Source: JADHLJ01 sp038116915
GTDB taxonomy: Bacteria; Pseudomonadota; Alphaproteobacteria; Thalassobaculales; Thalassobaculaceae
NCBI GenBank assembly: GCA_038116915.1
Contig: JAYOEU010000013.1
Span: 1-41,941 of the forward strand
DNA length: 41,941 nucleotides
Reading direction: 5' to 3'
How positions within the stretch are numbered: the first letter of the stretch is position 1; every line of letters begins with the position of its first letter. The notes below the pieces were generated by a model, which had not been told where the DNA came from, did no database searches, and worked only from the letters and a program-made list of their open reading frames with translations. Below are positions 1-7,379 of the stretch, piece after piece. A program made the translations under genes and the position numbers.

Positions 1-771
1 GCCGAGGGCATCGCAAAGCCGGAGCCAGAACCGCTCGGTGGACGCGCCGATGAAGATCTGTTGGCCATCCCCGCCGTTGAAAACCTGATACGGCGAGAAG
101 GTGGCAAGCGCAGAGCCGGTGCGCGGCGGCACCACGCCGGTCTGGGAGTAGCGGGCGATCGCCTGGGACATCCAGGACATTGCCGATTCCATGAGATTGA
201 AATCGAGATAGGCGCCTCTGCCGGTCGCATCCCGGGCCCGCAGCGCGTCCAGGACCCCGATCACCACGTACATGCCGGTGCCCATGTCGATCATCGAGGG
301 ACCGACGCGGACCGGTGCGCGGTCCGGCTCCCCGGTTACCGCCATGATGCCGGACATCGCTTGGGCCACCGCGTCATATCCCCTAAGGTCCCGGTACGGA
401 CCGTCCTGACCGAAGCCCGAGATCGAGGCATAGATGATCCGGGGATTGCGTGCGCTGACGGCGTCGTAGCCGTAGCCGAGGCGCGCCGCGGTTCCGGGCG
501 TGAAATTCTCGACCAGGATATCGGCCCGGTCGATCAGCCGCTCCATGATCCCGCTGCTGCCTTGCTTTTTGAGATCGAGACAGATCCCGCGCTTGTTCCG
601 GTTCACCACGGCAAATGTGGCGCCGCCGTTGCTGGGCCGGAAGTGATCGCCGCCCGGAGGCTCCACCTTGATCACGTCGGCGCCGAGCTCGGCCAGCAGC
701 ATGGTTCCGAACGGCCCCGACAGCGCGTGGGTCAGGTCCAGGACGGTCATGCCTGTCAAAGAGCAGGACAT
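1..771 (-). CDS. CaiB/BaiF family III CoA-transferase (3' truncated by window edge)
   Basis: The reverse strand reads 257 residues without a stop to the window edge, about two thirds of a usual 390-410 aa enzyme. Family III CoA-transferases move CoA between carboxylic acids in the cytoplasm. The N-terminus (VLDLTHALSGPFGTMLLAELGAD) shows the family's CoA-binding Rossmann start, followed by VIKVEPPGGD, NRNKRG and LDLK blocks. The conserved catalytic Asp appears as D162 in PSMIDMGTGMY. The ATG at 771-769 is chosen because a GAGGAG ribosome site lies just upstream. It is divergent from the Rieske dioxygenase genes, so it could activate acids from the same pathway; that is inference. The substrate cannot be told from the sequence. 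Confidence 0.93.
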   Translation of the reverse strand, partial: MSCSLTGMTVLDLTHALSGPFGTMLLAELGADVIKVEPPGGDHFRPSNGGATFAVVNRNKRGICLDLKKQGSSGIMERLIDRADILVENFTPGTAARLGYGYDAVSARNPRIIYASISGFGQDGPYRDLRGYDAVAQAMSGIMAVTGEPDRAPVRVGPSMIDMGTGMYVVIGVLDALRARDATGRGAYLDFNLMESAMSWMSQAIARYSQTGVVPPRTGSALATFSPYQVFNGGDGQQIFIGASTERFWLRLCDALG

Positions 772-890
772 GGGCGGTCTCCTCGAAGAATAGACGGCTG
801 CGTTTCCGTCACCGCCGAGCAACCGGTGAAAGAAAGGCGAAATGTTGAAACACGGGCGGAATGACGCTTCATCTGCCCGATAACCAGAAC

Positions 891-1035
891 CGTATCCCCG
901 ACGCAGGTCGGGGTCGACGTCTGAAGCGTCGGCGGGTTCGGGATAGCCGAGCAACTCGACAGACTTATCAATTGATCGCCGTTCCGTCGCTTTCGCAAGT
1001 CTCAGGCGTCGGCCCCGACCTGCGTCGGGGATACG
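891..1035. repeat. Inverted-repeat element with palindromic arms (MITE/REP-like)
   Basis: A perfect 23-base inverted repeat has arms at 891-913 and 1013-1035. With two mismatches and a terminal change the arms extend inward to about 34 bases (891-924 and 1002-1035). Each arm is itself a hairpin: CCCCGAC, loop GCAG, GTCGGGG. The element fills much of the 371-base gap between the divergent CoA-transferase and Rieske oxygenase genes and contains no gene. I see no other copy of this arm in the window. It may be a non-autonomous mobile element, a paired extragenic palindrome or a transcription-stopping structure. Confidence 0.8.
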
Positions 1036-1142
1036 ATCATTATTGGACGCAAATATTGATGCGTTGAGATTGTCCGCTCAGGGCCTCCCCAAGCATGAGC
1101 AACGGCGCTATCGTGACGCAAGTCCGTCGCAGGAGAAGCACG

Positions 1143-2453
1143 ATGAATATCGAGAGCCCGGCGCGTACCGCGAGCGAGATGGTGGACGAAAGCGCGGGCG
1201 TGTTCCGCGTTGCGCGGGACGCCTATACCGACCCGGCGGTATACGAAGCGGAGATGGCGGCGATTTTCGAGGGCGGCTGGATCTATGTCTGCCACGAGAG
1301 CCAGATCCCGAATCACGGCGACTATTACGCGACCCGCGCCGGACGCCAGCCGATCTTTCTGATCCGTCAGGCCGACGGCGCGATCGGCGGTTTCATCGAT
1401 GCCTGTGCCCATCGCGGCGCGATCCTGACACGCGCGCGCCGGGGCACCATGAAAACCATCATGTGCCGCTTTCACGGCTGGTGCTATGACACCAAGGGCG
1501 CTTGCACCCTGATCAAGAACGAGGCCGGCGGATGGCCGGGCGGTGTCGACCGGGGCCGGTTCTCACTGCGGGCAATCCCGCGGGTCGAAAGCTACAAGGG
1601 CTTCGTCTATGCCTCGCTGTCGGGCGACGTGCCGAGCCTCGGCGAGGCGCTCGGCGAATCCCGCGCCTTCATCGATCTGATGGCCGATCAGTCGCCGGAC
1701 GGCATGGAGATCGTGCCCGGCAGCCAGTCCTACCTGATCAACGGCAACTGGAAGCTGCAGGCTGAGAACGGCGTGGACGGTTATCACGTTTCGACGGTTC
1801 ACCGGGTATTCGCGCGCGCCGTCGCCAAGCGCGAGGCGATGGGCGACAAGGGCGAGATGCGCAAGACCGAGGCGGCACGCATCACCGGACAGGTCGAGAC
1901 GGGGGTCTATGACCTCGGCGGCGGCCACATGTTGCTCTGGGCCCAGCGCGGCAACCCGGAAGTCGCGCCGCTCGCGGAGAAACTGGACTGGCTGAATGCG
2001 ACCTACGGGGAAAGCAAGGTCGACTGGATGCTGCGCAAGGGCCGCAATCTGTTCCTGTTTCCCAACGTCTTCCTGATGGATCAGTCCTCGACCCAGATCC
2101 GGGTGCTGATCCCGCATGCGGTGGACCGGACCGAGGTGCGGACCTACTGCATCGCGCCGAAGGGGGAGAGCCGCAAGGCGCGGGCCGCACGGCTGCGCAA
2201 GTTCGAGGATTTCTTCATGGTCACCGGCATGGCGACGCCGGACGACATGGCGGCGCTTGAGGATGTCCAGCGCGGCGCCAACGGCCGCCTCGCGCCTTGG
2301 AACGAGATGGACCGGGGCGTCTCCAAATCGATCCCGGGCGCCGATGCCGCAACCGCGAGCCTCGGCGCGCGGCCGGTCACCTCGAACCCGGACTGGGACA
2401 GCGAGACGCTCTATCACGGCTTCTACCGGCAATGGGCGGCGGTGATGCGGTGA
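1143..2453 (+). CDS. Aromatic-ring-hydroxylating dioxygenase, Rieske alpha subunit (benzoate/anthranilate type)
   Basis: This is the 436-residue catalytic subunit of a Rieske non-heme iron oxygenase, which adds O2 to an aromatic ring in the cytoplasm. The Rieske motif is complete: C88-x-H90-x17-C108-x2-H111. The mononuclear iron site follows as D212-x2-H215-x4-H220 (NGVDGYHVSTVH), with an acidic PDD...ED stretch near 366-374 that should supply the carboxylate ligand. The pattern fits the BenA/AntA group; the actual substrate is not shown. The start at 1143 is preferred over in-frame ATGs further upstream because AGGAG precedes it. The beta subunit gene follows after 238 bases. No ferredoxin reductase gene is present in the window. 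Confidence 0.95.
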   Translation: MNIESPARTASEMVDESAGVFRVARDAYTDPAVYEAEMAAIFEGGWIYVCHESQIPNHGDYYATRAGRQPIFLIRQADGAIGGFIDACAHRGAILTRARRGTMKTIMCRFHGWCYDTKGACTLIKNEAGGWPGGVDRGRFSLRAIPRVESYKGFVYASLSGDVPSLGEALGESRAFIDLMADQSPDGMEIVPGSQSYLINGNWKLQAENGVDGYHVSTVHRVFARAVAKREAMGDKGEMRKTEAARITGQVETGVYDLGGGHMLLWAQRGNPEVAPLAEKLDWLNATYGESKVDWMLRKGRNLFLFPNVFLMDQSSTQIRVLIPHAVDRTEVRTYCIAPKGESRKARAARLRKFEDFFMVTGMATPDDMAALEDVQRGANGRLAPWNEMDRGVSKSIPGADAATASLGARPVTSNPDWDSETLYHGFYRQWAAVMR

Positions 2454-2470
2454 TGATGTCCCAAGGTTAC

Positions 2471-2530
2471 CGGTCGCCCAAGCATTCGCCGTCGCCCCAA
2501 TGTTTCCCGTCGCCCCAATGTTTCCCGTCG
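2471..2530 (+). repeat. 18-bp direct tandem repeat abutting REP element
   Basis: Period-18 units begin at 2471 (diverged), 2489 and 2507, and a fourth start at 2525 runs into the REP-like hairpin. The two central units are identical (CCGTCGCCCCAATGTTTC). The unit starts with the same CCGTCGCC that opens the REP arm, so the array may have arisen by slippage or stepwise duplication from the edge of that arm. Confidence 0.85.
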
Positions 2531-2647
2531 CCCTGGCGAAAGGCAGGGCCTTGCCTCGCTTGTCCCGCATGGCGATCAGGGCGGGCGGGCATAAGGATCA
2601 CGGGGACAGTGTTGGTGCATGACCCTGCCTTGCGCCAGGGCGACGGG
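2524..2647. repeat. BIME-like pair of inverted REP hairpins, copy A
   Basis: The left arm (2524-2550) and right arm (2621-2647) are near-perfect reverse complements. Each carries a hairpin core GCCCTG-N8-CAGGGC flanked by a CGTC tail. About 70 unrelated bases separate them. The same arrangement recurs at 30522-30643 and 38318-38455. This copy lies between the alpha and beta subunit genes of the Rieske dioxygenase, where it could alter mRNA processing or stability. Confidence 0.9.
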
Positions 2648-2653
2648 AAAAGT

Positions 2654-2691
2654 TGGTTAAATTAAAAAATTAAATTCAGGAAGATGGATAA
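2654..2691 (+). promoter_or_regulatory. AT-rich leader and ribosome binding site of the beta subunit gene
   Basis: A run of almost pure A/T (GTTAAATTAAAAAATTAAAT) sits directly before AGGAAG and the ATG at 2692. The A-rich composition continues through the first dozen codons of the gene (Lys/Ile/Glu rich). In so GC-rich a sequence this is conspicuous and probably keeps the initiation region unstructured. I could not match a defined promoter here. Confidence 0.45.
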
Positions 2692-3192
2692 ATGCTTAAA
2701 AAAATTGAAAAAATTAGAGAAATCGAAGCGCTTCTCTACCTTGAGGCTGATCTCCTCGACCGTCAGCTTTGGGACGAGTGGTCGGCGCTTTATATCGACG
2801 ACTGCGTCATCTGGGTGCCGGCCTGGGACAGCGAGGAAGAACTGGTCGAGGATCCGGAGATCTCGGTCAATATGATGTATCTCGTCGGCAAGCCGGCGTT
2901 GGAGGCGCGCCTGCACCGGATCGCCTCGGACGATGCCTATGCCTCGCTGCCGCTCGCCCGCACCTCGCACGCGGTCACCAATATCCGGATCGTCGAGGAT
3001 CGCGGCGGCGAGGTGGATGTCTCCTCCAAATTCACCGTTCTGTCGCTGGAGCCCCGGCGCGGCAAATCCTGGCGCGGCGGCTGGTACGACCACACGCTGG
3101 TCCAGGTGAACGGCGCGCTGCGCATCAAGCGCAAGAAGATCACGCTTTTGGAAGACGTGATCGACGGCACGGTCGACCTCTATCAGATCTGA
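2692..3192 (+). CDS. Aromatic-ring-hydroxylating dioxygenase, beta subunit
   Basis: The 166-residue product matches the small (beta) subunit of Rieske ring-hydroxylating dioxygenases, a cystatin/NTF2-like fold that packs on the alpha subunit and supports trimer assembly. Recognisable family features are the N-terminal EALLYLEADLLDRQLWDEWSAL helix, the IDDCVIWVPAWDS strand region, and the late RTSHAVTNIRI and LVQVNGALRIKRKKITL segments. Its length fits the family (about 160-180 aa). AGGAAG precedes the start. It stands downstream of and on the same strand as the alpha gene, separated by a BIME-like repeat rather than the few bases usual for such subunit pairs. Confidence 0.93.
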   Translation: MLKKIEKIREIEALLYLEADLLDRQLWDEWSALYIDDCVIWVPAWDSEEELVEDPEISVNMMYLVGKPALEARLHRIASDDAYASLPLARTSHAVTNIRIVEDRGGEVDVSSKFTVLSLEPRRGKSWRGGWYDHTLVQVNGALRIKRKKITLLEDVIDGTVDLYQI

Positions 3193-3398
3193 AGGCGGCG
3201 GCGGCCCCGGACGGATGCCCCATTTCAGGGAGATGATCCCTGGCCGTTGGCGCCACTCCGGCCTTGCCATTCCGATGACGAAGGCACAAGCTCAAGGGAG
3301 CATTCGCAGTCATCCCTTTTCCGAGGCAAACCCCGTGTTTGCGGGGCGGAGCCGGGGGGAGCCGGGATGGATCACCCAGCTATCGAAGAGGTTCGATC
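3193..3398. other. Intergenic gap with degenerate palindromes
   Basis: This 206-base gap has no gene. A short hairpin, CCCCG-tgtttg-CGGGG, lies at 3331-3346. Preceding CATTCCGATGACGAAGG sequence resembles decayed extragenic palindromic repeats. No terminator with a T-run was seen, so read-through from the dioxygenase genes into the molybdenum hydroxylase gene is possible. Confidence 0.4.
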
Positions 3399-5684
3399 AT
3401 GGCAAGCAGCGGCAAGCAGTACAAATGGATCGGCACCCGTCCGGTGCGCCCCGACGGGGTGGATAAGGTTACCGGCCGGGCCAAGTACGGCGCGGACTAT
3501 GCCTTCCCCAACATGTTGGTCGGCAAGGTGTTGCGCAGCCCGCATGCCCATGCCCGGATCAGATCCATCGACACCTCCGCCGCCGAGGCGATGCCGGGCG
3601 TGAAGGCGGTGGTAACCGCGAAGGATTTCCCGGATCAGGACTTCGCCTATATCGGTCCCGAGCGGGTCGCGGTGAACTTCTATCACGTCACCCGCAACAT
3701 CATGGCGCGCGAGAAGGCCCTCTACGAGGGCCACGCGGTTGCCGCCGTCGCGGCGACGACGCCGGAAATCGCCGAGGTGGCGATGCGGGCGATCAAGATT
3801 GACTATGAGGTCCTGCCGAGCGTCATCGATGTGATGGAAGCGGCGGCTGACGGCGCGCCGCTGCTGCATGAGGACATGATCACCCGGGGCATCGAGCCGG
3901 CGCCTACCAAGCCGTCGAATATCGCCAAGGTGGTGAATTTCGGTATCGGTGACGTGGCGGCGGGGTTCGCGGCGGCTGATGAAATCGTCGAAATGGAGTT
4001 TGATACCGCCGCCGTGCATCAGGGCTATATCGAGCCGCATGCCTGCACCGCGCGCTACAACGAAGACGGCCAGGGCGAAATCTGGTCCTCCAGCCAGGGT
4101 CATTTCGTGGTCCGGGCGCTGACCGCCAAGTTGACCGGCATGCGGGCCGCGGATTTGCGCGTTCATCCGGCCGAGATCGGCGGCGGTTTCGGCGGCAAGA
4201 CCGTGGTCTATCTGGAACCGTTGGCGCTGATGCTCTCGAAGAAGGCCGGCGCGGCGGTGCGCGCGGTGATGACCCGCGACGAGGTGTTCAAGGCCTCCGG
4301 GCCGACCTCTGGCGGCGCCATGACCGTGAAGATCGGCTGCACCAAGGACGGCAGGATCACCGCCGCCGAGGGTACCTACTATATCCAGGCGGGCGCGTTC
4401 CCGGGCTCGCCGGTGATCAACTGCTGCCTGTGCTGCTTCGCGCCCTATGCGATCGAGAACCAGAAGGCGGTAGGCTATGACGTGGTCAGCAACCGTCCGA
4501 AGGCGGCGGCCTACCGGGCGCCGGGTTCGCCGATCTCGGCCTTCGGCGTCGAGAGCGTGCTCGACATTCTGGCCAAGAAGATCGGCATGGACCCGCTCGC
4601 CTTCCGCTTGAAGAACGCGGCGGTGGAGGGGACCAAGACGATCATGGGCTCGCCGCATCCGAGCTTCGGTTTCGCGGAGACCGTCGAGGTGCTGCAGACC
4701 CACGCGCATATGAAGCAGCCTCTGGGCCCGAACCAGGGCCGTGGCGTCGCGTCCGGGTATTGGTTCAACGGCGGCGGTGAGTCCAGCGCCACCATGCATC
4801 TTAACGCCGACGGCACCGCCGTGGTTGCCACGGGCAGTGTCGATGTCGGCGGCTCGCGGGCCTCGATGGCGCTGATGGCCGCGGAAACCCTGGGCATCGA
4901 CTATGACAAGGTTCGCGCCATCGTCGCCGATACCGCCAATGTCGGCTATACCCACGTAACCGGTGGCAGCCGGGTCACGCTGGCCACCGGCGCGGCGGTC
5001 ATCAAGGCCGCCGACGCGTGCATCACCGAGCTGCGCAAGCGCGCCGCGCTGATGTGGGACGTCGATGTCGACGGCGTCGTCTGGGAAGACGGCTGCGCCA
5101 AGCCGGCGAGCACCAATGTCGGCGATTTCGAGCCTCTGTCGCTGGCTGAGATTACCGCCAAGGCGGCTCAGACGGGCGGGCCGATCGGCGCCGCCGGGCA
5201 GGTCAATGCCGGCGGCGTCTCGCCGGGTCTCGCGACCCATGTGGTCGATGTCGAGGTGGACCCGGAGACCGGCAAGGTGACGATCCTGCGTTATACCGCG
5301 TCTCAGGATGTCGGCCGGGCGATCCATCCCTCCTATGTGGAGGGGCAGATCCAGGGCGGCGTGGTGCAGGGCATCGGCTGGGCGCTGAACGAGGAGTATA
5401 TCTACGGCAAGGACGGTAAGCTGCAGAATGCCGGGTTCCTGGACTATCGGATCCCGGTCGCCTCGGATGTGCCGATGGTCGAGGCCGTCATGGTCGAGAA
5501 GCCAAACCCGAACCACAAATACGGCGTCAAGGGCGTCGGCGAGGTGAATATCTGCCCACCCATGGCGGCGATTGCCAATGCGATCGAAAACGCCACCGGT
5601 GTGCGGATGCAAAGCCTGCCGATGTCGCCGCCCCGGCTTCTGGCCGCGCTCGATGCCGCCAGAATGCCCGAGGCCGCGGAATAG
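3399..5684 (+). CDS. Xanthine dehydrogenase family molybdopterin-binding large subunit (orphan)
   Basis: This 761-residue protein is the molybdenum-cofactor subunit of a molybdenum hydroxylase (XdhB/CoxL/4-hydroxybenzoyl-CoA reductase alpha group), which hydroxylates heteroaromatics or aldehydes with water. It begins with the a/b hammerhead region (RPDGVDKVTGRAKYGADY, LRSPHAHARI). GGGFGGK marks the cofactor-binding domain, and the active-site loop reads AYRAPGSP with Y372-R373. The catalytic Glu is E715 in GVKGVGE. The loop is not the CoxL form I AYRCSFR, so CO oxidation is unlikely. No FAD or 2Fe-2S subunit gene lies beside it. The start at 3399 follows GAAGAGG; upstream in-frame starts lack a site and family similarity. 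Confidence 0.93.
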   Translation: MASSGKQYKWIGTRPVRPDGVDKVTGRAKYGADYAFPNMLVGKVLRSPHAHARIRSIDTSAAEAMPGVKAVVTAKDFPDQDFAYIGPERVAVNFYHVTRNIMAREKALYEGHAVAAVAATTPEIAEVAMRAIKIDYEVLPSVIDVMEAAADGAPLLHEDMITRGIEPAPTKPSNIAKVVNFGIGDVAAGFAAADEIVEMEFDTAAVHQGYIEPHACTARYNEDGQGEIWSSSQGHFVVRALTAKLTGMRAADLRVHPAEIGGGFGGKTVVYLEPLALMLSKKAGAAVRAVMTRDEVFKASGPTSGGAMTVKIGCTKDGRITAAEGTYYIQAGAFPGSPVINCCLCCFAPYAIENQKAVGYDVVSNRPKAAAYRAPGSPISAFGVESVLDILAKKIGMDPLAFRLKNAAVEGTKTIMGSPHPSFGFAETVEVLQTHAHMKQPLGPNQGRGVASGYWFNGGGESSATMHLNADGTAVVATGSVDVGGSRASMALMAAETLGIDYDKVRAIVADTANVGYTHVTGGSRVTLATGAAVIKAADACITELRKRAALMWDVDVDGVVWEDGCAKPASTNVGDFEPLSLAEITAKAAQTGGPIGAAGQVNAGGVSPGLATHVVDVEVDPETGKVTILRYTASQDVGRAIHPSYVEGQIQGGVVQGIGWALNEEYIYGKDGKLQNAGFLDYRIPVASDVPMVEAVMVEKPNPNHKYGVKGVGEVNICPPMAAIANAIENATGVRMQSLPMSPPRLLAALDAARMPEAAE

Positions 5685-5693
5685 GCGCACGGC

Positions 5694-5954
5694 ATGATCA
5701 AACCCAAGGTCCGGGTGGTGCTCGCGCACAGCCTCAGCCGCCAATATACCGGCGGCAAGACCGAGTACGAGGTCGAGGCGAGCCGGGTGCGGGACATCCT
5801 CCGGGCCTTGGATGATCTGCATCCCGGGATTCGAGAGCATCTCGAGGAGGAAACCGCGGTTTCCATCGACGGGATGATCTACGACGACGCCTATCTGCAG
5901 GAGGTCAACGAGAACACCGAGGTGTTCTTTATCCCCAAGCTGGACGCCGGGTGA
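5694..5954 (+). CDS. MoaD/ThiS-like ubiquitin-fold small protein
   Basis: The 86-residue product looks like a beta-grasp sulfur-carrier protein: VRVVLAHSLSRQYTGG first hairpin, RVRDILRALDDLHPGIREHL helix, SIDGMIY, then ENTEVFFIPKLDAG at the C-terminus. MoaD and ThiS end in Gly-Gly, which is adenylated and thiocarboxylated; this protein ends in Ala-Gly. It lies 9 bases behind the molybdenum hydroxylase gene on the same strand, so a role in cofactor supply, sulfuration or subunit pairing is plausible. Whether it can act as a sulfur carrier without the penultimate Gly is uncertain. Confidence 0.75.
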   Translation: MIKPKVRVVLAHSLSRQYTGGKTEYEVEASRVRDILRALDDLHPGIREHLEEETAVSIDGMIYDDAYLQEVNENTEVFFIPKLDAG

Positions 5955-6014
5955 CGGGAACGCTACAGGCAATGTTGAGGGCCTTTTGAGCGGCTCGGTT
6001 CTCCCGAATGTTTG

Positions 6015-6046
6015 ACGCGGCCTTCCGGTTCGATGGCCGCGTTTTA
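6015..6046 (+). terminator. Intrinsic terminator after the MoaD-like gene
   Basis: A perfect 8-bp stem, ACGCGGCC pairing with GGCCGCGT around a 12-base loop, is followed by a short T tract (GTTTTAG). It lies 60 bases past the MoaD-like stop and just before the YdcZ-type gene, so it probably ends the dioxygenase/molybdenum hydroxylase transcription unit. Confidence 0.7.
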
Positions 6047-6063
6047 GCGCATTGGAGTTGGTC

Positions 6064-6519
6064 ATGTCGGCGACCTATGTCGGATATTTCCTTGCGGCCC
6101 TGATCATCGGCTGCGGCGCGCCGTTGCAGGCCGGGATCAATGCCAGCCTGGCGCGCTCGCTTGGTCATCCGCTGCTTGCCGCGGCAAGCAACACCGTCGT
6201 CGCCTCGCTCGCCGTGCTGCTGGTGATGGCGCTGTTGCGGGTGGCGCCGCCGAGCCTGAAAACGGTGCTGGGCGCCCCCTGGTGGGCCTGGTGCGGTGGC
6301 CTGATCGGGGGCTTCGCGGTCTTCGGCGCGCTCTATTTCGCGCCTCGGATGGGGGCGGCGGCCTATGTGTCGGTGACCATCATGGGCATCATGGCGTCCT
6401 CGCTGCTGATCGATCATTTCGGGATCGCGGGGTTCCAGGTGCATACCCTGACATTGCCCAAGCTCGCCGGCGCCGGCCTCGTGGTCGCCGGCATGGCGCT
6501 GATCCAGTTCAACCGTTAG
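6064..6519 (+). CDS. YdcZ/DUF606-type DMT membrane protein
   Basis: The 151-residue protein has about five hydrophobic segments and the family signatures GAPLQAGINASLARSLGHPL near the N-terminus and GALYFAPRMGAAAYVSVTIMG in the middle. DUF606/YdcZ proteins are half-length relatives of drug/metabolite transporters in the inner membrane; their substrates are mostly unknown. The ATG at 6064 follows GGAG. The upstream in-frame TTG at 6052 overlaps that site and is less likely. The next gene starts 10 bases after its stop, so the two are probably co-transcribed. Confidence 0.85.
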   Translation: MSATYVGYFLAALIIGCGAPLQAGINASLARSLGHPLLAAASNTVVASLAVLLVMALLRVAPPSLKTVLGAPWWAWCGGLIGGFAVFGALYFAPRMGAAAYVSVTIMGIMASSLLIDHFGIAGFQVHTLTLPKLAGAGLVVAGMALIQFNR

Positions 6520-6529
6520 GCCGCCGGAA

Positions 6530-7276
6530 ATGTCCGCGAATGAACAAGCTGATCCCGAGGGCGGTGGCGACGCGGTCGTTGGCGCCGATGCCCTGATCGC
6601 CTCGACCCCCGAGCTTCCCTCGAAGGCCGTGATCGTCGGCTACAACTGGACCCTGGTCGAGGGGCCGGACGGCATCGGGCTGGTCACCACGCCCGACAAG
6701 GGCGTCGACGGTGCCGGAACGACGCAACAAACCGGCCGCTATACCGGCCGCTCCCTGAAAGAGCTCGCGGCGCTCGCCCGATCCCGCAATCCGTATGAAA
6801 GGGCGATCGGGTGCGCGGCGATCAATGCCACCGTTAACCGATATGATTTGCAGGGACCCAGCGGCAACGGGCTTGCGCCGATCGGTGATGCCGCGGGGAC
6901 GACCGTCGTGGTCGGACGGTTTCCGAAGCTGGAGGAACGGCTTCCCGGCGCGATCGTGCTGGAGCGGAATCCGGGACCGGACGACCTGCCGGCAAGCGCG
7001 GCGCCCGAGGTTATCCCCGGATGCGCGCGGCTGATCATCACCGCCACCACCTGGGTCAATGCCAGTCTCGCCGGGTTGCTGCGTCTGGTGGACGGCGCCC
7101 ATGTCAGTATGGTCGGCCCCGGTACCCCGCTGTCGCCGGTCTTGCTGGGATGCGGAATCCACCGCTTGTCCGGCTTTGTCGTCACCGACCCCGCGGCGAT
7201 GCGCCAGGCAATCGCGGAAGGCGCGGGGGTGCGTCAATTCCGCCATCTCGGCAGGGACGTCAATCTTTTCGCTTGA
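6530..7276 (+). CDS. DUF4213/DUF364 putative heavy-metal chelation protein
   Basis: This 248-residue protein has an N-terminal DUF4213-like part (VIVGYNWTLVEGPDGIGLVTTP, then a Gly/Thr-rich stretch and ERAIGCAAINATVNR) and a C-terminal Rossmann-like DUF364 domain (VVVGRFPKLEERLPGAIVLERNPGPDD, CARLIITATTWVNASLAGLL, VSMVGPGTPLSPVLL). The family is annotated as putative metal-chelation proteins and some members sit near metal or cofactor genes; the biochemical role is unproven. The nearby molybdenum hydroxylase suggests a metal or cofactor link, but only as inference. The start at 6530 has a weak GCCGGAA site. Confidence 0.8.
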   Translation: MSANEQADPEGGGDAVVGADALIASTPELPSKAVIVGYNWTLVEGPDGIGLVTTPDKGVDGAGTTQQTGRYTGRSLKELAALARSRNPYERAIGCAAINATVNRYDLQGPSGNGLAPIGDAAGTTVVVGRFPKLEERLPGAIVLERNPGPDDLPASAAPEVIPGCARLIITATTWVNASLAGLLRLVDGAHVSMVGPGTPLSPVLLGCGIHRLSGFVVTDPAAMRQAIAEGAGVRQFRHLGRDVNLFA

Positions 7277-7379
7277 ATACTACCGGCACGGCGCCGCACG
7301 GGAGCCGGGTGAAGCGGGGATTTGGATACGGTTCGGGATCGGGCCGCACTGCAGCCCGCCTGTTAGGGGGCGCTAACGA

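Noticed and set aside
2471..2530. Direct repeats as a possible CRISPR array
   Set aside because: Units are 18 bases with no spacers and no cas genes are nearby.
1563..2570. A minus-strand frame coding repeated Gly-Asn-Ile-Gly-Ala-Thr units, looking like a repeat protein
   Set aside because: The repeat is the translation of the 18-bp tandem array at 2471-2530; the rest is antisense to the Rieske alpha gene.
3399..5684. Carbon monoxide dehydrogenase (CoxL form I)
   Set aside because: The active-site loop is AYRAPGSP, not the AYRCSFR signature, and coxM/coxS are absent.
3372..6065. An 897-codon open frame on the minus strand
   Set aside because: It is antisense to the molybdenum hydroxylase gene, has Arg/His-rich low-complexity composition typical of a GC-rich shadow frame, and matches no family.
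7277..7379. Possible bidirectional terminator between the DUF364 gene and ctrA
   Set aside because: Only a five-base stem (GTTAG/CTAAC) is visible and there is no T-run.
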